In this document: positions 7,301 to 13,605 of the stretch, piece after piece
How positions within the stretch are numbered: the first letter of the stretch is position 1
Layout: each line of letters opens with the position of its first letter
From: CAYZJV01 sp964616275
GTDB lineage: Bacteria > Spirochaetota > Spirochaetia > Sphaerochaetales > Sphaerochaetaceae
Direction of reading: 5' to 3'
DNA length: 16,347 nucleotides
Assembly (NCBI GenBank): GCA_964616275.1
Contig: CAZTUL010000051.1
Location: 1-16,347 of the forward strand
Notes under the pieces: model-generated
What the model was told of the DNA's origin: nothing
Seen by the model: only the letters and a program-made list of their open reading frames with translations
The model's database searches: none
Position numbers and translations under genes: made by a program

Positions 7301-8974
7301 GGTGCAAAACCGGGAGAAGGTGGACAGTTACCCGGTGCCAAGGTTACAGACTATATAGCAAAAATACGACATACAGTACCAGGTGTTACACTCATCTCTC
7401 CCCCACCTCATCACGATATTTACTCAATAGAAGATTTGGCTCAACTCATTTATGATCTAAGGGAAGTGAATAATTCCGCTGAAATTTCTGTCAAGTTAGT
7501 TTCAGAAGCGGGAGTAGGAACTATAGCTTCCGGGGTAGCAAAAGCGAAAGCCGATAGAGTTCTCATATCGGGATATAATGGAGGAACTGGGGCATCTCCT
7601 CTTACAGCGATACGCCATGCTGGGTTGCCATGGGAACTTGGCCTTGCAGAGACACAACAGGCTCTCGTCCTGAACAATTTACGAGATCAAATTATCGTAC
7701 AGGTTGATGGACACTTAAAGACAGGAAAAGATTTAACGATTGCAGCACTTCTTGGAGCTGAAGAATTTGGTTTTGGCACATCATTACTCATTTCTCTTGG
7801 ATGCATGATGGTGAGAAAATGCCATCTAAATACGTGTCCTTTTGGGGTAGCTTCACAAGATCCTGCATTAAGAAAACTCTTTCGAGGTAAAGCAGATTTC
7901 ATAGTCAATTTCCTGCGATTTGCTGCTCAAGAAATGCGAGAATATATGGCACAACTGGGATTTCGTTCAGTTCAAGAGATGGTAGGACGAGTAGATTTAC
8001 TCACCTACTCCTCCAACCCTGAACGGAAACGAACAAGCAGCCTGCGTTTAGACCAAATAGTACAGTCCGAGCATGTGCATCTCAGAGTTCCTCTGAGTAG
8101 TACAGGAAAAAGAAAAACTCCAGCACCAACCAATCTCGATAACCAGATAAACCACCGGCTTCAACGATTCTGGCAGACTCCAACTCCAAAAGTTCTTAAC
8201 TTGAAGGTAAAAAATACTAATCGTACTATAGGTGGAGCATTAAGTGGAAAAATTATTGAAAGATATGGTTCAAAAGGTCTTCCAGCTGACACATTAACAC
8301 TACAGATGGAAGGATCGGCAGGTCAAAGTTTTGGGGCTTTTCTTGCTTCCGGCCTCACGCTGCGGCTGAAAGGTGAAGCAAATGATTATGTCGCAAAAGG
8401 CCTCAGTGGAGGAACTGTCATAGTATTACCACCTGATAATATTCGATTTAAGCCTGAAAAAAATGTTATCTGTGGGAACGTTGCACTGTATGGAGCAACT
8501 TCCGGTGCAGTGTTTATTCATGGCATTGCGGGTGAGCGTTTTGCTGTTCGTAATAGCGGGGCAGCTGCTGTAGTTGAGGGAGTAGGAGATCATGGGTGTG
8601 AATATATGACAGGTGGAGTCGTGGTAGTACTGGGAGATACCGGAAAAAATTTTGCAGCTGGGATGAGTGGTGGTGTTGCTTATGTCTATGACCCCGTTGA
8701 GCTATTTGACACACGTTGTAATTTAGACATGGTTGAACTTGAGAGTGTCTGGGATAAAAACGACAGGAAGGAACTACGAACACTTATAGAAAAACACGTA
8801 CTACTCACTGGCAGTAGCTTGGCCAAAGGGATTTTAGATGATTGGGAAACTCAGTATCCACAATTTGTTAAGGTAATGCCGATTGAATATCGTAAAGTAC
8901 TGGAAAGAATTAAGATGAATGAGGATAGGGACGATGAAACGATGTCTGCAACCGAGGAGGTGTACCATGAGTAA
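4391..8974 (+). CDS. gltB: Glutamate synthase (GOGAT) large subunit
   Basis: This 1527-residue protein has the normal length for the alpha subunit of bacterial glutamate synthase. It moves ammonia from glutamine to 2-oxoglutarate, yielding two glutamates. The N-terminal Ntn glutaminase begins at Cys35 in DSCGVGFV, so a propeptide of about 34 residues is presumably removed. A central domain and the FMN-binding synthase domain (GEGGEDPQR, AKPGEGGQLPG, SGYNGGTGASP) follow. The 3Fe-4S ligands are Cys1138, Cys1144 and Cys1149 (C-x5-C-x4-C). The C-terminal beta-helix GXGXG domain occupies roughly the last 250 residues. The start follows AGGAGG (4381-4386). The last eight bases overlap gltD, whose ribosome site lies inside gltB, pointing to coupled translation of the two subunits. 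Expression probably comes from the glnN promoter. Confidence 0.96.
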   Translation: MEDRREQITVETLRKEVLRTGSYGLYNTAFEHDSCGVGFVAHLDGIPRKSIITQSLQVLENMEHRGAVGGDAQTGDGAGIMLQIPDQFLRKTVPHIIPSEVQNYAVGVVFLPKQETECQFYMKAIEQISKKEGFQFLGWRDVPVCSNILGAMAMETEPSTKQWFLSHKILEGDDLQRALYILRRKIEKSFLSSDNDTTQCYVCSLSHTILIYKGMLTGNQVGQYFTDLLHPDIASAFCIVHSRFSTNTLPQWKLAQPFRHIAHNGEINTLRGNINRQKAREGFMSSQLLGAELDAITPIIDNTGSDSAVFDNVLELFTMAGRSIPHVMMMMIPEAYGPDIQMSADKRAFYEYHSILMEPWDGPAAMVFTDGRYVGATLDRNGLRPARYTITQDGLVVLASETGVLDIPVEQIRAKGRLLPGKMFLVDLQQHTIVPDNVIKSKLFRQYPYRRWVKDSRIELRGLFAPSGVPSIEKQELLEKQILFGYTDEDIKTIITPMAIQGQEAIGSMGNDTGLSVFSEHQHLLFSYFKQMFAQVTNPPIDPLREQLMMSLESYIENESNPLDIDQRQYRSLKLNHPVLSSRDMARIRSNTHEDLKTADIDITFPVETGINGIETTMNRIFQEAIQCVDRGVSLLILTDTHAGKNRVAIPSLLAVSGLHHFMLEKRLRGRIGIIIETGEVREVSHFAIHVAFGCDAISPYIAFATVRQLAESGDLGKLSPELAADNYVNAVKKGLLKTFSRMGISTLHSFFNTQLFEAVGLSEELIQAYFTGTISRIGGIGLQELADDALYRYRCAYPATLAGPTLREPGGAYRYRRNAEAHYWSPETITLLQQATQTNDYSLYKEFSAKMDTAYRNHGELRGLLEFTQNNPISLDEVESVESIMKRFVSAAMSIGSISKEAHETIAIAMNRIGAKSNSGEGGEDPQRIVPLPNGDSMRSRIKQIASGRFGVTTEYIMSADEIQIKMAQGAKPGEGGQLPGAKVTDYIAKIRHTVPGVTLISPPPHHDIYSIEDLAQLIYDLREVNNSAEISVKLVSEAGVGTIASGVAKAKADRVLISGYNGGTGASPLTAIRHAGLPWELGLAETQQALVLNNLRDQIIVQVDGHLKTGKDLTIAALLGAEEFGFGTSLLISLGCMMVRKCHLNTCPFGVASQDPALRKLFRGKADFIVNFLRFAAQEMREYMAQLGFRSVQEMVGRVDLLTYSSNPERKRTSSLRLDQIVQSEHVHLRVPLSSTGKRKTPAPTNLDNQINHRLQRFWQTPTPKVLNLKVKNTNRTIGGALSGKIIERYGSKGLPADTLTLQMEGSAGQSFGAFLASGLTLRLKGEANDYVAKGLSGGTVIVLPPDNIRFKPEKNVICGNVALYGATSGAVFIHGIAGERFAVRNSGAAAVVEGVGDHGCEYMTGGVVVVLGDTGKNFAAGMSGGVAYVYDPVELFDTRCNLDMVELESVWDKNDRKELRTLIEKHVLLTGSSLAKGILDDWETQYPQFVKVMPIEYRKVLERIKMNEDRDDETMSATEEVYHE

Positions 8975-10376
8975 AACCGATGGATTTTTAACTATTCCTC
9001 GTACAGACCCTCCCCTTAGAAAAATTCGTTCAAGGATTGCAGATTTTAAAGATGTAAAATCGTCTCTCTCCGATGACCAAGTATCGAATCAGGCTTTGCG
9101 ATGCCTCGATTGTGGGATTCCTTTTTGCCATATGTACGGATGCCCCCTTGGAAATCGAATACCCGACTATACTGATGCAATCACGAAAGGTCACTGGCGA
9201 GAAGCCCTTGAATTACTGCACTCGACAAACAATTTTCCTGAGATAACTGGTAGAGTTTGCCCGGCACTGTGTGAAGCTGCATGTACGCTCTCAGTAAACT
9301 TTTCACCTTCCTTATGCCAGCACATTGAATTACGCATTGTGGAGCATGGGTGGTCAAAGGGCTGGATTATTCCAGAACCACCAAAAGTCCAAAGTGGATA
9401 TCGTGTAGCAGTAGTTGGATCCGGTCCATCAGGACTCACTGTTGCCCAACAGTTAAGAAGAACTGGTCATAACGTTGTGGTGTTCGAAAAGGCTCAACAT
9501 CCTGGCGGTATACCTATGTATGGCATTCCGAATTTCAAACTTGAAAAGTGGATAATTGAAAGAAGAGTGGATCAGATGCGAAAAGAAGGAGTGATTTTTG
9601 AAACAGAGGTAACCGTGGGGTCAGATATTTCCGCTCATTATCTGGCACAGAGATTCGATGCTATTGTTTTAGCCACTGGAACACCCGTTCCTAGAGATTT
9701 GTCTGTACCAGGAAGATCTGCACAGGGTATCTGCTTCGCTCTTGATTTTCTGACCCAGCAAACCAACTTAGTATTGGGTAATCCACCACCTGAAAAACAA
9801 CTGATTAATCCGAAAGATAAACATGTGGTAATTATTGGAGGGGGCGATACAGGATCAGATTGTGTTGGGACTGTTCTTAGACGAGGTTGTGCCTCAGTGA
9901 TGCAGCTGGAACTCTTACCTAAACCATCGTCGGAGCGACAACCGGATAACCCTTGGCCTCAATGGCCAAAGATTCTTCGTACTTCAAGCTCGCACAAGGA
10001 GGGAGGAGAAAGACTATGGAGTGTAAAAACCACTAGCTTCATTCAAAAGAATCACATGTTAACTGGAGTGAACTGCACTCGTGTTAGATGGAAAGATGGA
10101 ACATTTATAGAAATCCCTGGAACAGAATCAATAATTAAGGCTGATCTCGTGTTGCTGAGCATGGGATTTCTTAAAAGTAATCTCACTACACTTCCCATTG
10201 AATTTTGCAAGCAAAACGCTTCCCAGGAAAACAACAGAGAGATGGAACAACCTGGTATCCATCAGAAAGTATTTATTACAGGAGATGCTGCGATGGGGCC
10301 TTCCTTGGTCGTACACGCAATTAATTCAGGGAGAATATGTGCGGAAAGAGTAAACAATTTTCTCAAAACTAAGTAA
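8967..10376 (+). CDS. gltD: Glutamate synthase (NADPH) small subunit
   Basis: This 469-residue FAD- and Fe-S-containing subunit takes electrons from NADPH and passes them to GltB. Cysteine ligands at 46, 49, 54 and 59 (C-x2-C-x4-C-x4-C) and 98, 102 and 106 are visible; the x4 spacing before the fourth cysteine is one residue longer than in E. coli GltD. The FAD-binding motif GSGPSG lies at 151-156, and the nucleotide motif GGGDTGSD lies near residue 290. The ATG at 8967 is chosen because GAGGAGG (8954-8960) sits six bases before it; an in-frame ATG at 8919 has no comparable site and lies deeper in gltB. It is the last gene of the presumed glnN-gltB-gltD operon. Related FAD/Fe-S oxidoreductases exist, but adjacency to gltB makes the call secure. 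Confidence 0.95.
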   Translation: MSKTDGFLTIPRTDPPLRKIRSRIADFKDVKSSLSDDQVSNQALRCLDCGIPFCHMYGCPLGNRIPDYTDAITKGHWREALELLHSTNNFPEITGRVCPALCEAACTLSVNFSPSLCQHIELRIVEHGWSKGWIIPEPPKVQSGYRVAVVGSGPSGLTVAQQLRRTGHNVVVFEKAQHPGGIPMYGIPNFKLEKWIIERRVDQMRKEGVIFETEVTVGSDISAHYLAQRFDAIVLATGTPVPRDLSVPGRSAQGICFALDFLTQQTNLVLGNPPPEKQLINPKDKHVVIIGGGDTGSDCVGTVLRRGCASVMQLELLPKPSSERQPDNPWPQWPKILRTSSSHKEGGERLWSVKTTSFIQKNHMLTGVNCTRVRWKDGTFIEIPGTESIIKADLVLLSMGFLKSNLTTLPIEFCKQNASQENNREMEQPGIHQKVFITGDAAMGPSLVVHAINSGRICAERVNNFLKTK

Positions 10377-10473
10377 TGTATTTTCTCAGTGGAAGGTCCT
10401 GTTTTTTAAGTACCTGCATTACCACATGTAATCTGAAGAACACAGTGATATCTAAATAGTATTCGCGTCAGAA

Positions 10474-10493
10474 AGGTCCATAAAAATGGACCT
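10474..10493. repeat. Perfect inverted repeat between gltD and a small membrane protein gene
   Basis: AGGTCCA (10474-10480) and TGGACCT (10487-10493) are perfect 7-bp arms around TAAAAA. As RNA this makes a good hairpin, but it is followed by GGAAAAG rather than a T tract, so it is not a standard intrinsic terminator. A TTGACA begins 14 bp downstream (10507), with no well-placed -10 box. It may end the glnN-gltBD transcript, or be an operator for the next gene. The remainder of 10377-10585 shows nothing else convincing. Confidence 0.5.
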
Positions 10494-10585
10494 GGAAAAG
10501 ATTTTATTGACAAATTGTTTAACAGGAAAACAGACTATATTCAGCTGAAATATATACTTGAGACTTCCAATTTTCATAGAGAATA

Positions 10586-10825
10586 ATGCGGGGGGTTAAA
10601 GTGTCAGATTATACTTCCTTGTTAGTATCACTAACTATTTTTATTACAAGCGGCATAATCGGTGGAATTCTTGCAGTAAAATGGAATCGGAATAGATTTC
10701 TCTACTTCTTTCTTGGATTTTTTCTAGGATTAATCGGTATCGCAATTATCGTATTGATTGGAAAAAAGAAGGAAATAAAAAACCCTGAAGCTTCCACTAC
10801 TTCTAATCTATCAATACAGAAATAA
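10586..10825 (+). CDS. Small two-helix membrane protein, function unknown
   Basis: I do not recognise this protein. From the ATG at 10586 it has 79 residues. Two hydrophobic segments are clear: about residues 12-33 (rich in I, G and L, ending AVKW) and 40-60 (FLYFFLGFFLGLIGIAIIVLIG). A short basic linker (KWNRNR) separates them, and a KKK-rich, polar C-terminal tail follows. This is a common plan for small bacterial inner-membrane proteins. The start is uncertain: a GTG at 10601 follows a run of six G (10590-10595) by five bases and would give 74 residues, while the ATG has only a weak GAG upstream. It lies alone between the nitrogen operon and the signalling genes. The hydrophobic pattern makes chance unlikely, but no function can be assigned. 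Confidence 0.7.
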   Translation: MRGVKVSDYTSLLVSLTIFITSGIIGGILAVKWNRNRFLYFFLGFFLGLIGIAIIVLIGKKKEIKNPEASTTSNLSIQK

Positions 10826-10835
10826 TTATGACATC

Positions 10836-10853
10836 AGTATACAATATTATACT
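10836..10853 (+). terminator. AT-rich inverted repeat after the small membrane protein gene
   Basis: AGTATA (10836-10841) and TATACT (10848-10853) flank CAATAT and are followed by CTTTAAAA. It begins ten bases after the stop codon of the small protein, which suits a terminator. The stem is short and AT-only at its tip, so termination would be weak. Confidence 0.35.
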
Positions 10854-10912
10854 CTTTAAAATACCTCTTACGCATTAGATACGATTTTCTTCCATAAAAA
10901 ATAATTCCACTG

Positions 10913-10941
10913 GTGACAGATGGTAATATATTATATATGAT
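10913..10941 (+). promoter_or_regulatory. Sigma-70-type promoter of the EAL gene
   Basis: GTGACA (10913-10918) and TATGAT (10936-10941) each match the -35 and -10 consensus at five of six positions, with the ideal 17-bp spacing. Transcription should start near 10948, leaving a leader of about 125 nt before the EAL-protein start. Unlike the nitrogen operons, this unit shows no sigma-54 box. Confidence 0.6.
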
Positions 10942-10945
10942 TACC
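10922..10945. promoter_or_regulatory. Inverted repeat overlapping the -10 region (possible operator)
   Basis: GGTAAT (10922-10927) and ATTACC (10940-10945) are perfect 6-bp arms separated by 12 bases of ATAT-rich sequence. The element spans the spacer and the whole -10 box of the predicted promoter, a typical position for a repressor site. The interior is AT-rich, which raises the odds of chance symmetry. Confidence 0.4.
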
Positions 10946-10977
10946 TATGAATGTGATGTATACCATTCGTGTGGGTT

Positions 10978-11037
10978 CTAGTCTCTCAGGATTTACTCCA
11001 ACTGTCTTATTACCCTTAAAACCCTGAGCTTTTCTAG
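10978..11037 (+). promoter_or_regulatory. Leader stem in the EAL gene 5' untranslated region
   Basis: In the predicted leader, CTCAGG (10985-10990) can pair with CCTGAG (11023-11028). An outer CTAG (10978-10981) can pair with CTAG (11034-11037). The long arm of 32 bases between them has no obvious second stem. I could not match it to the GEMM c-di-GMP riboswitch or another class I know. The structure ends about 20 bases before the ribosome site GGAG (11058-11061). Confidence 0.3.
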
Positions 11038-11072
11038 GGAGTTTCGATTTACTATTTGGAGAATTCTTGAGT

Positions 11073-13574
11073 ATGGCTGCAATACTTATTATCGGAGTAT
11101 CCGATTTTGAAAAAACCTCTATTCGAACCATCTTAGCTGAACATACAGTACTACAGGCAACACATAGAAATGATGCACTCACTATCCTTTCTCAAAACGA
11201 AGATGTGTTTCTTATAATAGCTGAGCTGAAATCACTTGGAACGAGCTGTTCACAAGTATTAGATGACATCACTACGCTTCCTCAGTTCATCAGACGACAT
11301 ATTATCCTGCTCACCAGTGATGATGAAGATATTCATGAAATAGAAAATCTTCCTTTAGAACCACATATCATGGCATGCAGGAGTGAAGAAACAAAACTAT
11401 TGCACACCCTCATCGTTCTACAGTTAGAACGTAGACACCGCAGGGAACTTATGCAGAGATTAAGGGAACAAACCTCTTTGTTTAATTCAATACTCTGGCA
11501 ATCACCTGTGGGCATTGCAATATCTCAGGGAAACTGTCCGAGTGGGAATGATAAAGACGACCTCTTTGTCGTGAACCCTATATTTGAACAGATTACTGGA
11601 AGGACAAGAGAAGAACTATTGAGCCTAGGATGGGTACACATAACACATCCGGATGATGTCGCTGTTGATTTACAAAATTATCACAAGCTGATGACCCAGG
11701 AAATTCAGGGCTATCATATGGATAAGCGCTACATAAAACCTGACGGATCCATCGTCTGGGTTCATATGATAGTCGCCCGCATAGATTTTCCTAATACAAA
11801 CACTCAAAAACATATCAGCATTATCCAAGATATCTCTGATCGTAAGGCTATTGAAGAAGCCCTCATAGAAAGTGAGAGAAGTAAAAGCGTACTGCTCACC
11901 CATCTCCCTGGTATGGCGTATCGATGCAACTATGATCATGACTGGACCATGCAATACGTTTCTGCTGGATGTTTTGACCTCACTGGATTCACATCTGAAG
12001 AATTACTGTACAACAAAAAACTTTCATACAACGAAATCATTGCACCAGAATATCAAAAGCTACTGTGGAATGAATGGGAACACTGCTTATCGCTCCATAT
12101 ACCATTTAAACGTGAATACGAGATTATTACTGCTCAGAAAGAGCGTAAATGGGTCTTGGAAATTGGACAGGGAGTATACAGCGAAACAGGAGAAATTGAA
12201 GCACTCGAAGGTATCATTCTCGATATAACAGAGCGAAAAAAAGCCGAAAACGAACTTACGTATCATCACGACCACGACTTGTGGACAGGCCTCTATAATC
12301 GTCGCTATTTCATTCAACTGCTCAAACAGGATCTCAACCATTCTATAGATGAAAGAAAACGGGCAATCATTGGTTTTAATCTCAGTACCATACACCTTCT
12401 CAGTATACGCTATGGATTTCAGTATAGTCAGGAAGTCATGAAAAAAGTGGCCCGTGCATTACTCATTCATTGTAATCAACATATTCAACTCTTCAATACG
12501 TATGAGAATCGATTCGTCTATTATGTAACCAAGTATGAGACACGGGAAGATCTGTTAGCTATCACCCGTAAAGCTTCTCAAACTATTGATTCAATACTCT
12601 CTGTTGAGCGAATAAACTGGGGAACCGGGATTATTGAAATTGATCAGCATAATCAGCAGGATATTGAACAACTATTGAGAAATCTGCTCATTGCTTCCGA
12701 AAGATCTACAATCTCCTCCGAAGAAGATTTTCCAATGTGTTTTTTTGATGATTACATGAAAGCCCAGATTGATAGAGAAGAATACATTACTCAAGAACTG
12801 ACCCAAATCCTATCAGACAAACATCCTGAACGACTAATTCTCCATTATCAACCGATATTTGATCTGAAAACAAAGCGTATATATGGGTTTGAAGCACTTG
12901 CTCGCTTAAAGAGTGATAAATTTGGCCTCATCTCGCCGCTCGAATTTATCCCAATTGCGGAAAAGACGAAACTCATTATTCCTCTAGGAGAAATTATTCT
13001 TCGTCAGGCATGTTCATTTTTAAACACTATGAAATCAAACGGCTACGAGAACATACGTATCTCAGTGAATATTTCTCCAATTCAATTACTTGACCCGAGT
13101 TTTATGGATATGCTTCGAACATGCTTTTGTGAAACTCAGATCGATTCAACCTCTATAAATCTTGAGATAACTGAATCTGCAGTATCCTTTAACTTCGAGG
13201 AGGTAAACTCCATACTTGGGGAAATGAAAAAGCTTGGTGTTGATATTGCCCTCGATGATTTTGGAACCGGATATTCTTCCCTCTCACGAGAAAGGGAGCT
13301 TCATGTTGACATCATCAAAATCGATAAATTATTTATTGATCGGATGCTCTCCTTGAAACCAGAAGAGGCCATCACTCAAGACATCATCTCAATGGCACAT
13401 CGACTTAATCAGCGTGTTATTGCTGAAGGTGTAGAAAATGAACAGCAACTCGAATATCTTCAGCAATTTGGGTGCGACATGATTCAAGGTTATGTAATGA
13501 GCAAGCCTGTTGACCATACTCTTGCATACAATCTCTTAACCATACATAATCCACGAGGGTGTAAAGATACATGA
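11073..13574 (+). CDS. Pseudo-receiver/PAS/PAS/degenerate-GGDEF/EAL c-di-GMP phosphodiesterase
   Basis: This cytosolic protein of 833 residues has no membrane segment. Residues 1-115 look like a response-regulator receiver that has lost its acidic pair (Gly8-Val9), has Glu51 where the phosphorylated Asp belongs, and lacks the conserved Lys. Two PAS domains follow (about 133-256 and 270-390). The GGDEF-like domain (about 395-560) keeps the LYNRRYF segment but reads YENRF (477-481) at the active site, so no cyclase activity is expected. The EAL domain (about 580-825) is intact: Glu607-Ala608-Leu609, SVNIS, EITES, DDFGTGYSSL (Asp728, Asp729), KID and AEGVE. It should hydrolyse c-di-GMP to pGpG. 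A TTG at 11067 is an alternative start, closer to GGAG (11058-11061). The next gene begins 31 bp later and is probably co-transcribed. Confidence 0.9.
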   Translation: MAAILIIGVSDFEKTSIRTILAEHTVLQATHRNDALTILSQNEDVFLIIAELKSLGTSCSQVLDDITTLPQFIRRHIILLTSDDEDIHEIENLPLEPHIMACRSEETKLLHTLIVLQLERRHRRELMQRLREQTSLFNSILWQSPVGIAISQGNCPSGNDKDDLFVVNPIFEQITGRTREELLSLGWVHITHPDDVAVDLQNYHKLMTQEIQGYHMDKRYIKPDGSIVWVHMIVARIDFPNTNTQKHISIIQDISDRKAIEEALIESERSKSVLLTHLPGMAYRCNYDHDWTMQYVSAGCFDLTGFTSEELLYNKKLSYNEIIAPEYQKLLWNEWEHCLSLHIPFKREYEIITAQKERKWVLEIGQGVYSETGEIEALEGIILDITERKKAENELTYHHDHDLWTGLYNRRYFIQLLKQDLNHSIDERKRAIIGFNLSTIHLLSIRYGFQYSQEVMKKVARALLIHCNQHIQLFNTYENRFVYYVTKYETREDLLAITRKASQTIDSILSVERINWGTGIIEIDQHNQQDIEQLLRNLLIASERSTISSEEDFPMCFFDDYMKAQIDREEYITQELTQILSDKHPERLILHYQPIFDLKTKRIYGFEALARLKSDKFGLISPLEFIPIAEKTKLIIPLGEIILRQACSFLNTMKSNGYENIRISVNISPIQLLDPSFMDMLRTCFCETQIDSTSINLEITESAVSFNFEEVNSILGEMKKLGVDIALDDFGTGYSSLSRERELHVDIIKIDKLFIDRMLSLKPEEAITQDIISMAHRLNQRVIAEGVENEQQLEYLQQFGCDMIQGYVMSKPVDHTLAYNLLTIHNPRGCKDT

Positions 13575-13605
13575 CAAATGAAGAACAATTCAAATTGGGC
13601 AAATC

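Noticed and set aside
10507..10541. TTGACA with TATATT as a promoter for the small membrane protein
   Set aside because: The spacing is 23 bp, too long for a sigma-70 promoter, and other pairings in the region are weaker.
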